Below are positions 1 to 8,512 of a DNA stretch of 63,039 nt, one piece after another; position 1 is the first letter of the stretch; each line of letters begins with the position of its first letter. The notes beneath the pieces were generated by a model. That model was not told the DNA's origin, made no database searches, and was given only the letters and a program-made list of their open reading frames with translations. A program made the translations under genes and the position numbers. Source of the DNA: Legionella sp. (lineage in GTDB: Bacteria; Pseudomonadota; Gammaproteobacteria; Legionellales; Legionellaceae); the NCBI GenBank assembly GCA_017306715.1, contig JAFKHV010000020.1, positions 1 through 63,039 on the forward strand, given 5' to 3'.

Positions 1-77
1 TCTGAAACAGGAGTTCCATTCTCTGCTTGTTTTAGAATGGAGTGAATCTGACTGTCTGTAAATTTTGATCTTTTCAT
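1..77 (-). CDS. IS3-family transposase OrfA, N-terminal part (runs off the window)
   Basis: The minus strand from 77 reads MKRSKFTDSQIHSILKQAEN and continues GTPVS before the window edge. This is the N-terminal helix-turn-helix start of OrfA from the IS3 family (IS407/IS51-type, which typically begin M-K-x-S-[KR]-F-[TS]-[ED]-x-Q-I). A strong AAGGAG ribosome binding site lies just upstream at about 83-88. Only about 25 codons are inside the window, so whether the element is intact cannot be judged. OrfA is the DNA-binding part that is normally joined to the OrfB integrase by frameshifting. Confidence 0.85.
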   Translation of the reverse strand, partial: MKRSKFTDSQIHSILKQAENGTPVS

Positions 78-150
78 GAAGAATCTCCTTCGCAATAGAG
101 TACGAGAAAATTCTACTTTTAACATCAGTTATTTTTCGGGGGGATTACCT
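78..150 (-). mobile_element. Terminal non-coding end of the IS3-type element
   Basis: This stretch lies between the orfA start codon and the adjacent truncated host gene. The minus strand has a C-rich run (CCCCCC near 138-144), as expected for an IS terminal inverted repeat. The exact boundary and the target duplication cannot be fixed because the other end of the element lies outside the window. The placement at about 145-150 is inferred from where the neighbouring reading frame begins. Confidence 0.5.
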
Positions 151-458
151 TGTCTCTTGCAGATTTACACGCATTATATGATTTTCTTCAAGATGATTAT
201 GAAGGGATATCAAAGATAGCTGAAGAATTAGGTCTATGTTCCAGTTTTCTTAATAGAGGAAATTTCTGCTACATAGCTCTTGCTGAATGGATATTGACCC
301 AGATAAATAATCCTGCCCAATTTTTAACTGGATACTTAAAATATAGAAATCTGAATGTTATTAATCTCTCAATGATTAATGAGCCTCCACAGATGTCTTT
401 AGAGTATTTTAAGGAGAAAGTGTGGGTTTATGGAAACCACAAGAAGAGGATGAGATAA
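150..458 (+). pseudogene. Hypothetical protein, probably 5'-truncated by the IS insertion
   Basis: This is a 102-codon frame opening with TTG exactly at the inner edge of the IS end, without a convincing ribosome binding site. The frame therefore looks like the remainder of a longer gene whose start was replaced by the element. The product (SLADLHALYDFLQDDYEGIS...) is soluble and helical with no domain I recognise. Its last 37 bases overlap the next frame. It may be silent or expressed from an IS-borne promoter. Confidence 0.5.
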
Positions 459-856
459 AAGTTAAAGCTTGGGCACAGATTCAATACGAACGATTCGTTG
501 CTGCCAATAAGGGTAAAAATTTATTTTTAGAAGTTATTGCGAATAATTATGAGCGAGGTAATTACCCGTCAAGTAACTTTATTCTAAAGATAATCTCGAA
601 TGAATCATTAAACAAAATCATATTAACCTTATTATTAGTTGCAGGCCTCACAGCTTTGATCATGGGCGGGTTAGGGGTAACGGGGTTAATAGTTGGCTTC
701 ACAGGATCAGCTGCGGCCACTACTGCAATAGCAGGTGCCCTTGTATCGGGGATTGCTTCAAGTGCTCTTATCCGACGTTTTTCTTTTTTTGCTGGCAAAA
801 AGTTTGCGCGATTTGAAGAGGAAAATAATTTTCTTATTGGACATCAAGTGAATTGA
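422..856 (+). CDS. Small two-helix membrane protein of unknown function
   Basis: This is a 144-residue frame starting with GTG. A perfect AAGGAG at 411-416 lies five bases before the GTG, and a stop in the same frame at 410-412 rules out a longer version. The first 65 residues are charged. They are followed by glycine-rich hydrophobic stretches (about 66-85 and 88-112: IILTLLLVAGLTALIMGG, then a Gly/Ala-rich segment) and a basic tail, suggesting an inner-membrane hairpin. It overlaps the preceding frame by 37 bases, so either the two are translationally coupled or they are frameshifted pieces of one gene. The good Shine-Dalgarno favours a separate gene. No family recognised. Confidence 0.5.
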   Translation: MGLWKPQEEDEIKVKAWAQIQYERFVAANKGKNLFLEVIANNYERGNYPSSNFILKIISNESLNKIILTLLLVAGLTALIMGGLGVTGLIVGFTGSAAATTAIAGALVSGIASSALIRRFSFFAGKKFARFEEENNFLIGHQVN

Positions 857-1101
857 TTGATGTGTATTATTCTCTGGACTTATGAGGCTTGGGACTGTTT
901 TATATAATTCCATGAAATGAATATGCAATAGAGCGATTTATGTTCATATTTCATTATGACAGGATTAGAGATTGAGCGCGCCTGATAAATTCAAGTCTCA
1001 ATAGTTACAGCTCAATTTTTCATTCTATAATTGCAACAAAGTGTTTATTTTTTGTTTCATTTTTATTATAATTGTCTCTTTTGTAGTGAAAAAGGTACAA
1101 C

Positions 1102-2133
1102 ATGAGCAGCTATTTTAAATTATTATGTGATGCAATTCGCGAAAATGACGCGGTTAAATTAAACAATATTGGTAAAATTATTAATGAAAATATTTTTACC
1201 AATGTGGGTGCTGACTTATGTATTAATTATCATTTGAATCGGGAGTGGTTTCTTAACCTTTTGGGTGACTCTAAATTTGATGTTACTTTTAAAGACGGTT
1301 TGTTAAGTTGGCTCTTTACAATCGAAAGTCTTCAAGAGCAACACAATACCTTTAGAAATGATTATCTTAGTGAGTTAGATATTCTTGTCTCTGACTTTCA
1401 TGAAAAATCGAGCACTGCCAATAATTTAGAAGAAAACTTAATCGAGCTCAACAATTCATTAGCGACTAACAGTATATTTATTTATCTTGCCTTTATCGAG
1501 GGCAAGATAAAGACAAGTACACTTCCATCCGAAACCAGACAGAAGTTTTTGTTCAATCTAATAATGTTAGCTTACAACTTTATAAATACTAATAAATGTG
1601 CCAATGAATATAATACGTCACGTTTTTTTAATGCTCTAGTATGTTTACATTTAAAAGGATTTACGATTGAAAACTTAGTTGAGATTCTTAGTATTCATCC
1701 TGCTTGGTCCTTGGCTTATGCCGTTGAATTTTATGATAATTTTAGAAATGAGTTATCTCATGAGGAGCTGCAGGCCCTTATCGTTCAGGTACGATTTGTC
1801 GATTGGGAGCACATCTCTAAAGCTTCGCTCAGTAATCAGCAGAAACAATTCATAATTCATCATATTCGAAATCATCCCATTGAGAGCTTATCAGGAAGGG
1901 CATTTGATAGTATGACTTCAAAAACAAAAGAAGGATTTGAATCAGCTTCTAAGGACCCATTAAAATATTTAGTAAAAGAAGAGCCAGCTCCAAAAACTGT
2001 AGAAGCCATTTTGCATCAGGACTGGAGAATGTCTCCGCTGCCTGGTGGATTTTTCTCATCGCGTATAGGACAAAATGCCCAGAATGAATCAAAAACTAAT
2101 AATTCTACTTTCATGAATATTTATAAAAAGTAG
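1102..2133 (+). CDS. Hypothetical protein, 343 aa, possible secreted effector
   Basis: The ATG is preceded by AAAAAGG. The product is a soluble, mostly helical 343-residue protein without signal peptide or membrane segment, and I recognise no domain. The C-terminus (SRIGQNAQNESKTNNSTFMN then IYKK) is polar and apparently disordered, which is compatible with, but not proof of, a C-terminal type IV secretion signal. It stands alone, with long AT-rich flanks on both sides and an IS element about 1 kb away, so it looks like accessory DNA. Confidence 0.7.
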   Translation: MSSYFKLLCDAIRENDAVKLNNIGKIINENIFTNVGADLCINYHLNREWFLNLLGDSKFDVTFKDGLLSWLFTIESLQEQHNTFRNDYLSELDILVSDFHEKSSTANNLEENLIELNNSLATNSIFIYLAFIEGKIKTSTLPSETRQKFLFNLIMLAYNFINTNKCANEYNTSRFFNALVCLHLKGFTIENLVEILSIHPAWSLAYAVEFYDNFRNELSHEELQALIVQVRFVDWEHISKASLSNQQKQFIIHHIRNHPIESLSGRAFDSMTSKTKEGFESASKDPLKYLVKEEPAPKTVEAILHQDWRMSPLPGGFFSSRIGQNAQNESKTNNSTFMNIYKK

Positions 2134-2330
2134 AATGTATTTGTCTCTTATGCTGCACTGAGGTGCAGCAATCTTACTTATGAACGGTTCAATATTCTCA
2201 AAAGCGTACTTTTCTCCAGAAATTTATATCATCGCTTTTAAAATATCGTTTTGAACAAATTTGTGCGAAAATAAGTTGAGTTAATTTGGTCCAGTTCTTA
2301 AATTCAAGACCAGCTCACACTATATTATTT

Positions 2331-2678
2331 TTAATCAATTAATAATAACTTTTTATATTGATCTTCTTGAAATCCTACAATAAGGACTTGATGCTGTTTT
2401 TCGAGGATCGGTCTTTTGATCATCGATGCATGTTGCTGAATAAAATCTATTTTTTCATCATTATTTAATTGGTCATATTCCTCTTTAAATTTTCTGTAAG
2501 TCGTCCCTTTTTTATTAATGGGTAATTCACCTACAAACTCACTCCATTTATTGATTTGCGCTTTTGTCGGCAATTGTTTTTTGAAATCACAAAATTCATA
2601 ACTAAGATTATGTTCTTCCAAAAATTTACGTGCCTTTTTTACTGTATCACAATGCGCAATACCATAAATTGAAATCAT
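2331..2678 (-). CDS. ArsC/Spx-family thioredoxin-fold protein (YffB-like)
   Basis: The protein is about 115 residues. It starts MISIYGIAHCDTVKKARKFL, the thioredoxin-fold beginning of the ArsC/Spx/YffB family with a single N-terminal Cys in HCDT. Further family features are the C-terminal RPI motif (MIKRPIL) and VLIVGF. Members are arsenate-reductase-like or glutathione-dependent reductases; YffB-type proteins lack a proven substrate. A longer frame reaches 2747, but the family start matches the ATG at 2678, and a start at 2747 would crowd the divergent AraC gene. Its role here is not established. Confidence 0.85.
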   Translation of the reverse strand: MISIYGIAHCDTVKKARKFLEEHNLSYEFCDFKKQLPTKAQINKWSEFVGELPINKKGTTYRKFKEEYDQLNNDEKIDFIQQHASMIKRPILEKQHQVLIVGFQEDQYKKLLLID

Positions 2679-2758
2679 TCTAGTCCGACCTTTTATTAAA
2701 TGTCCCATTATACCTATGTTATGATCAGATTCCTCTATTTGTTTCACAGAGAGTCATA

Positions 2759-3508
2759 GTGGAAAATAATCGCCTCGACTTACGCAGTTACGATACGGAT
2801 GTATGTCGCCATGAACATGATTTTGCGCAATTAGTCCTGCCCCTACAGGGGACTTTGGAATTAGAAATTTGTGGGCGCATGAATATCGTTAATCAAAATC
2901 GTGGAGCGTACATTCAACCTGGCGACACTCACTGCTTTTCTGGAAGTCCTGGAAATCTTTTCTTGGTGATGGATTTATATAATCATAAATTACAGTTGCC
3001 ATCTACTGCGATTCAATTAAACAGTAGTACACAAAAATTCATTCAGTTCACTCATCATTATTTTAAATATCACGAAGGGGACTTAATTGCCGAAGGACTC
3101 ATTAACCAGTTGCTGCTTCATTTCACTGCCGCTCCAATAGTACCCGCTCAAGACTCTTATGTTCTAAAAGCCAAAACATGGATTGATACACACTTTAAAG
3201 AGCCAGTAGACCTCAGTCGCATCACAAAATACTGTTATTTAAGTTTGAGTCAACTTCAGCGTCGTTTTAAAAAGTCGCTTGGTTCCACATTAGCTGAATA
3301 TTGGCGGTTGAAAAAAATACAACACGCCAAAACATTATTAATCGAAACGAATTGTTCAATTGAAATGATTGCGACAATGGTAGGTTATGAAAACCTCTCA
3401 GCATTTAGTAGACGTTTTCATCAAGTGGTAGGACAGTCCCCCAAGCGATGGCGAGTTGCGACCATTGCGGCAAAAAAATCGCTTTTTTTGGATAACTTAT
3501 CAGTTTAG
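2759..3508 (+). CDS. AraC-family transcriptional regulator with N-terminal cupin
   Basis: 249 residues with a GTG start behind GAGAG. Residues about 10-75 form a cupin sensor (HEHDFAQLVLPLQGTLELE, then YIQPGDTHCFSG), typical of AraC-type ligand-binding domains. Residues about 140-235 hold the two helix-turn-helix motifs, ending in the AraC signature (MIATMVGYENLSAFSRRFHQ followed by GQSPKRWR). It probably controls the downstream EamA exporter on the same strand, 44 bases away, and perhaps the divergent ArsC-like gene; both are inferences from position. Confidence 0.92.
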   Translation: MENNRLDLRSYDTDVCRHEHDFAQLVLPLQGTLELEICGRMNIVNQNRGAYIQPGDTHCFSGSPGNLFLVMDLYNHKLQLPSTAIQLNSSTQKFIQFTHHYFKYHEGDLIAEGLINQLLLHFTAAPIVPAQDSYVLKAKTWIDTHFKEPVDLSRITKYCYLSLSQLQRRFKKSLGSTLAEYWRLKKIQHAKTLLIETNCSIEMIATMVGYENLSAFSRRFHQVVGQSPKRWRVATIAAKKSLFLDNLSV

Positions 3509-3552
3509 ATATTTGGTAAGCTTATGACTTAGTTTTAAAATGGATTATTGTT

Positions 3553-4455
3553 ATGATTAAAAATAATGGTTATGTTTTGCAGGGAATGTTGTTCCTTATC
3601 CTTGCCCAAGTAATGGCCAGTATCAACATTGTTCTCTCGAAATTTGTGCTTACCTCCATTCCCATCCTTTTCATATTAGAACTACGTTTTACATTGGCAG
3701 CAATGATTTTATTGCCATTACACTGGTTCACTCCGGCGAGAAAATCTACAGTCTTTTCCTATCTTAGGAAATTGACTACAAAAGATTGGTTGGTCATTTT
3801 TGCGCAAGCCTTATCTGCGGGGGCACTGTTTAATATTCTCATGTTGTGGGGATTGCATTATACCGATGCCAATGTTGCAGGGATAATTACCAGTGCGCTT
3901 CCAGCTATAATTGCGCTGATGTCATGGCTGATACTGGGTGAAAAAATATCGGGAAAAAAAATCGCATGTGTTGGGTTTGCTTCCCTGGGCTTGCTCGTTA
4001 TAGCAGCTGATAAACTCATTGGAAAACAAGTACATCATTCTTTTTTAGGGGACATTCTGGTTTTAGCTTCGTTACTCCCTGAAGCCACTTATTACATCTT
4101 AAGTAAAAAACATGTCACTCCTTTACCTGTTTTTCTTATTTCCGCCTTACTCAATGGGATAAATGCCATTGTCTTATTATTGGTTGGCTTATTCAGTAAC
4201 TGGGGCAGCTTCACGATTACTTTATTTGATTGGTTTATATTAGTTATTCTAGGATTGAGCGCAGGATTCTTTTATGTATTTTGGTATTTTGGCTATCAAA
4301 AAGTTGATGGGGTTATGGCATCCTTATCTACTGCAGCGATGCCGTTAGCAACAGTTCTTATTGCATGGCTGTTATTAGGGGAGCGATTAACGCAGGCACA
4401 AACTTTAGGAATGAGCATGGTGATACTTTCCATCATTGCTTATGCCCGACGTTAA
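3553..4455 (+). CDS. EamA-family (drug/metabolite superfamily) transporter
   Basis: 300 residues with about ten hydrophobic helices in two EamA repeats. The first repeat covers about 10-155, ending in ALPAIIALMSWLILGEKISG, and the second about 165-298, ending in AAMPLATVLIAWLLLGERLT. The LGE motif is present in both halves. Family members export amino acids or other small metabolites by exchange with protons; the substrate cannot be read from sequence. The upstream AraC regulator is the likely controller, giving a regulator-exporter pair like many metabolite-export modules. Confidence 0.92.
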   Translation: MIKNNGYVLQGMLFLILAQVMASINIVLSKFVLTSIPILFILELRFTLAAMILLPLHWFTPARKSTVFSYLRKLTTKDWLVIFAQALSAGALFNILMLWGLHYTDANVAGIITSALPAIIALMSWLILGEKISGKKIACVGFASLGLLVIAADKLIGKQVHHSFLGDILVLASLLPEATYYILSKKHVTPLPVFLISALLNGINAIVLLLVGLFSNWGSFTITLFDWFILVILGLSAGFFYVFWYFGYQKVDGVMASLSTAAMPLATVLIAWLLLGERLTQAQTLGMSMVILSIIAYARR

Positions 4456-4481
4456 CAGCAGGGCTTGATCGCTTTGTCGTA

Positions 4482-6017
4482 CTATCGCTTGGACCAATTG
4501 CTCTCAAAATGATTAAAGCGTTGTTCCAGCTGCCATTGTAGCGCCGCTTTTTGGTTTGCATCCAAAAATTCTTTACACGTTTTGCTTGGATTCAGACTGC
4601 CTGGCTCATCCCCTTTACATGCTGTGGCAATCTGATTGTAATCATAATGTTCAAATAAAGAGGTACCGGGTAAAAAAGCGTATTGCAAGCTATTTCGGCT
4701 TATGGTTTTTAATTGTTGATAATTTAATTGTTGCTCCTGAACCGCCTTAGTATATTCGCCAGTAATGTTGGAGCGATTTACGCCTTCGTCATCTGTTGAT
4801 AGAGTTAAAGGTACATTCGCTGTTAGGTAGGTGTGAAAAGGATGAGCTACTCCGCTCAAATGTAAAATGTAGTCGTTAGAGCTTAAATTGATTTCCACAG
4901 GAATATGTTTGTTTGCCATACTGGAAAGTAACTCATCGGCATCAGCCTCATCTAAAATATCGACACCATGTCCAATTCGCTCGGCGTGACCTACCTCGAT
5001 GGCTTTTCTAATGTGTGACTCAAGATTTTCCTGAGGGACAATTTGATGCGTCAGTTCTCCGGCATGCAAGCTAATGTGTACTTTGGGGTAGCGCTTATGA
5101 AAATAAGCCATCATGTCCATATGTAAATCATAATCGCGAAATGCAAAACTACCATTTTCTGCTTGAACCAAATTAACCCCAGCGATATTCGGGTTGGTTG
5201 CAGCCGCTTTAAAGGATGCGAGCATCTGACTAAATACTTGAGCGGGCTCATAATCGCGTAAAACTTCATGGATATAGCGCACGGTTACGTCACAACCTTC
5301 TTTGGGGTATATTTTGCACTGAAGGAGTCGATCTTTTTCTTGAGTAAATTTCTCTAAATTTTCATTAATTTTTATTACTGCTTGATCGATTCCTGCTTCG
5401 TGTAATTTTTGCCACATAGCGTCAAAATCATTTTCCCAAACAACTTTTTGGCCAATTTCTTTAGCGAGATTACTGTCTGCCCGGAGCATAATTTCCATGT
5501 AAAGTTCATTATTTTCTCCGGCACGTGCGACCACCTCAGCAAGCATTTCGGGTTTATGGGCACTACTGATTGCACCAAATTTACTAAATGTCGCAAAGAA
5601 ATGCTGATCGGAGTTTTCGCTTGAATTTGGACTAAAATTACGCATGGACCATGCATCAATAATTTTATCTCGTTGTTGCGAATCTTTGATGACTTCATCT
5701 AAAAAGTTTTGTGAATGACAATTCACATCCTTAGACACACTCATATTTTCATAGGAAAAACAAAATTTCTCATCCTTAGCATAGCGCAATAAATTTTCTG
5801 CATAAGATGCACCGCTGAGATGATTATGGAGGTCACCTCCTTTAGGCATGGCTTGAATAAATTCAGAAAGCAGCTTCGGAGAATCTTTTATTTGCTCCAT
5901 ATAAACTGCTGTTTGATGCTGATAATTAAGCGCATTTAGATTCGTGCAAAGTACAAGTGATAGCAGGGGAATTTTTTTTAGATTTAGGCATCTTTGGAGA
6001 TAATTTAAAATAGTCAT
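4482..6017 (-). CDS. Secreted adenosine-deaminase-family hydrolase
   Basis: 511 residues. The N-terminus (KKIPLLSLVLCTNLNA) looks like a Sec signal peptide, so the enzyme should act in the periplasm or outside the cell. Metal-binding and catalytic motifs of the ADA family are all visible: HNH in GGDLHNHLSG (about residue 63), HAGE, ERIGHGVD, the SSND stretch and STDDEGVN. Length and secretion resemble extracellular ADA-like growth factors (ADGF/CECR1 type) more than cytosolic ADA of about 330 residues. It would deaminate adenosine or a related nucleoside to inosine, but substrate specificity is not proven. It is convergent with the EamA gene and probably monocistronic. Confidence 0.88.
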   Translation of the reverse strand: MTILNYLQRCLNLKKIPLLSLVLCTNLNALNYQHQTAVYMEQIKDSPKLLSEFIQAMPKGGDLHNHLSGASYAENLLRYAKDEKFCFSYENMSVSKDVNCHSQNFLDEVIKDSQQRDKIIDAWSMRNFSPNSSENSDQHFFATFSKFGAISSAHKPEMLAEVVARAGENNELYMEIMLRADSNLAKEIGQKVVWENDFDAMWQKLHEAGIDQAVIKINENLEKFTQEKDRLLQCKIYPKEGCDVTVRYIHEVLRDYEPAQVFSQMLASFKAAATNPNIAGVNLVQAENGSFAFRDYDLHMDMMAYFHKRYPKVHISLHAGELTHQIVPQENLESHIRKAIEVGHAERIGHGVDILDEADADELLSSMANKHIPVEINLSSNDYILHLSGVAHPFHTYLTANVPLTLSTDDEGVNRSNITGEYTKAVQEQQLNYQQLKTISRNSLQYAFLPGTSLFEHYDYNQIATACKGDEPGSLNPSKTCKEFLDANQKAALQWQLEQRFNHFESNWSKR

Positions 6018-6172
6018 CGATTTACTTTAAAATAGTGCGGCAATTTAGAAGATGGAAATTATAACATTACATTACAAATAGTGTACTTTTTAATCGTAAA
6101 TAAACTGTAATTATTTTAAGTGCTTAACCTAAACTTCACTAGAGTCTGTTGACAATTCACCTACCGCCTACG

Positions 6173-6193
6173 TGCCGCGGCTTGTCCGCGGCA
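6173..6193. repeat. Palindromic repeat copy 1 (8-bp arms, 5-base loop)
   Basis: TGCCGCGG, loop CTTGT, CCGCGGCA: a perfect 8-bp stem inside the left inverted end of the decayed element, directly downstream of the GIY-YIG remnant. The same unit recurs at 6850-6870 and 15091-15111. Its high GC content contrasts with the AT-rich surroundings. Confidence 0.85.
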
Positions 6194-6208
6194 TCTAGAA
6201 GATCTGGA

Positions 6209-6506
6209 TCATTGGCAAATTTCTTCATATAGATCAAGCCATTCTGGGTTAAGCTTTTCGAACAGGTTTCATTTCCATTGTCTTGGCTAATTCTTGAAAC
6301 GTTTTTCACGTCGAGCCGCATCAAGATACAATTCATGCGCTTCATAATCGACACAGCATGTGTCGGTTCTATTTGGCGGTGAAGCCAGGAATAAATTTAT
6401 TTTGGTGCTCCCAAACGCGCTTCATGAGGTCTGACGTAGCACCTGCATAAAGAGTGCCGTTGCGTTGACTCGCAAGAATAGAAACATAAGATGGTCGCAT
6501 CATCAT
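6209..6506 (-). pseudogene. GIY-YIG nuclease-family gene, degraded
   Basis: Reading the minus strand from the ATG cluster at 6500-6506 gives RPSYVSILASQRNGTLYAGA followed by TSDLMKRVWEHQNKFIPGFT, the N-terminal half of the small GIY-YIG family (UPF0213-like, usually about 90-100 residues). Here the canonical GIY/YIG pair is S-I-L / Y-A-G. A stop follows at the expected middle. The rest appears in a second frame with further stops: VDYEAHELYLDAARREKRFK and LNPEWLDLYEEICQ. At least one frameshift and several nonsense changes make it non-functional. Confidence 0.8.
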
Positions 6507-6550
6507 TCCTTGAGTGTTGGACGAACAGCGAGATAATATCGGAAGTTGAG

Positions 6551-6745
6551 CTACATGGGTGGTTGATCAATTGAATTCCAGCATCCAAAATCTGTCGGGA
6601 GGTCTCGCCAAGGACAGCCCACGCGCATACGATATAACATTGCCTCGACTATCCTGCGTAGATTAGGCTTGTCATAAATTCCATGGTGTAGCATGCTTTC
6701 CTTGAGCTTGAACCCTAGCTCATCATGGAGCATTAGTTTAAGCAT
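6551..6745 (-). pseudogene. IS5-family transposase, N-terminal remnant
   Basis: A 64-codon frame containing LRRIVEAMLYRMRVGCPWRD followed by LPTDFGCWNS, the conserved N-terminal DUF4096-type region of IS5-family (IS427/IS1031-type) transposases. The catalytic DDE part is absent, and the frame ends where the GIY-YIG remnant begins. It is therefore a fragment that cannot support transposition. Confidence 0.8.
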
Positions 6746-6849
6746 TGCAAACTCGTTTTATACTTGCTATCAGAACCGTTATATTATGAGTTTGCTCTTA
6801 TTGAGCCATGAATTAGAAAAAACAAATGTTAATTTGACCATCTACTGGA

Positions 6850-6870
6850 TGCCGCGGACAAGCCACGGCA
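6850..6870. repeat. Palindromic repeat copy 2 (one arm mismatch)
   Basis: TGCCGCGG, loop ACAAG, CCACGGCA: the inverted counterpart of copy 1, within the right inverted end of the decayed element. One arm carries a G-to-A change relative to the perfect palindrome. Confidence 0.8.
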
Positions 6871-6931
6871 CGTAGGCGATAGGTGAATTGTCAACAGACC
6901 CTAATATTCTAAAAAATTAATTAAATTAAAT

Positions 6932-8304
6932 TCATGCGGATGATTTTTTCCAAAACTGCGCATAATATTGCTTATATTTATTTTGATTAATTCCTAGAAA
7001 ACTGGGATTTAATTGTTCAAATTGCGGATTTAGAAAACCAAAAGCTGAGACCCCAAGTGCTAAGCGATTGTCCTTAAAGCGGAAACCGAGCATATACAAT
7101 ATCGTGGGATAAATGCTAAACGGATTAATCGTTTCGCGATTTCTAACGAGGGGTTGAGATGAATAAAATTTATTATAAATAAAACGTTTCGATTGATTGG
7201 TTAATTGATAAATTAAAGGATTAATCATCGCCAGGTGATCACCAATCACCACGATATCCGTATTTTTGTCAAAATTATTTTTTTTAATGAAACTTAAAAA
7301 ATTGGCTACCTCTTCACCGGTACACGTTACAATGTGGGTAAAATTATGAGCACCTTTTTGTGAACAAAATTGATCAACAAAGCCATGAGGTGAATGAGTA
7401 TTCACAGTTAATAGGGTCAAATTAAAGGGTTGGTTTTCTTTTACAAGCCTGGTTAATATTTTCTTGGCTTGTGAGAATAGCTCATCATCGAGTAATCCCC
7501 AGCCATTGGCTGTATTTAAGGCTAAATTATCCCATTGTGCTTTGCCCCAAAGTACACTATAACCATGGGAGCGTAAGAATTTTTCTTTGGAGGCAAATTG
7601 CAAGCGGGCTCCACCGAGAAAAGCATTAATGTATCCAGCTGACTGCAAAACATCTCCTAAACATAAAATCCCAGGCATAAAGGATGATTCTTGTGTTCCT
7701 ATATTATCAACATGACCAAGGTTTCTTTTGCTCTTATATTGTGGTTCTTGTAGAGGCACACCACACTGAGAGGCGACAATACCGCCCATGGTCCAAGTGG
7801 CGCCAGGAGCTGATTGATAGTTAAACGTGTGCCAGCCAGAGGTTATTTTATCCAGGCTTTTTAGTAAATTCTGCCCAAAAACTTGTTGGTTCGTATAAGT
7901 GGCTTCAAGCGATTCAACATAGATTAAGATTAAATTTCTTTTTTTAGCAGGCGGGGTAATTTTATCTGGAGACACATAAATACTAAACGGATCAGGCGAT
8001 GTAAGCCAAGTCCAAAAAGAGATTTAATATAAAAAATTGAACGTAGCAGCTGCCAATAATCCTAAAGGCAGAAATTTACTAAATTTTACTGGGCTCTTAA
8101 TGCGGGTTGAAATAAATTTTAGTGAAACAATTACCAGGCAGGGGCCTAAGAGACAATAAATGCGGAAACTTTTAAAAAAATAGGGTCAGCACTTTGTAAG
8201 GTTGAGAGACTATGCCACGCATGATATAAAAATTGATCAAAATTGATGGTGCCAAAAAAAGAATACAGCCAAGCTTTACTTGCGAAATAATTAAAGCGAG
8301 CCAT
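6932..8304 (-). pseudogene. opgB/mdoB-like phosphoglycerol transferase, frameshifted
   Basis: The largest open piece (6932-7975, 347 codons, GTG) is the sulfatase-fold catalytic domain of OpgB/MdoB-type phosphoglycerol transferases: LILIYVESLEATY, then APGATWTMGGIVASQCGVPL with the nucleophile Thr/Ser region, NTHSPHG, and VVIGDHLA. Upstream, pieces of the membrane domain appear in three frames: FASKAWLYSFFGTINFDQFL from about 8304, then YCLLGPCLVIVSLKFIS, then WTWLTSPDPFSIYV in frame with the catalytic domain but preceded by a stop. At least two frameshifts separate them. An intact enzyme would decorate periplasmic glucans with phosphoglycerol. Whether the catalytic piece alone is translated is unknown. 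Confidence 0.8.
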
Positions 8305-8512
8305 GTAACAAATATTTTGATCATCGGTTTTTGCATCCTTGCTTTTTTATTTCTAAAAATAATTTGGAAGTTTAAGTGAATTGTTCGAAAATTACGAGAT
8401 GAATGATTTTAAAAATGCATTGCTGAATAGACAGGCCACCGCGTTATTACGAGTATATTTTAAAGATTAGTCCTTATATCTATTTAATTACATGTGCTGT
8501 GGGCACCTGCCT

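Larger units (their letters stand above)
6141..6901. mobile_element. Decayed 0.76 kb transposable element with ~60-bp inverted ends
   Basis: The two ends are imperfect inverted repeats about 60 bases long: 6141-6200 and the reverse complement of 6842-6901 (GTCTGTTGACAATTCACCTA at the outer tip, then a C/G-rich palindrome). The interior holds an N-terminal IS5-type transposase remnant and a broken GIY-YIG nuclease gene. The flanking bases (CTA on the left, TAA on the right) allow a TA or TNA-type target duplication, but the exact tip is ambiguous. The element is non-autonomous as it stands. Confidence 0.7.
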
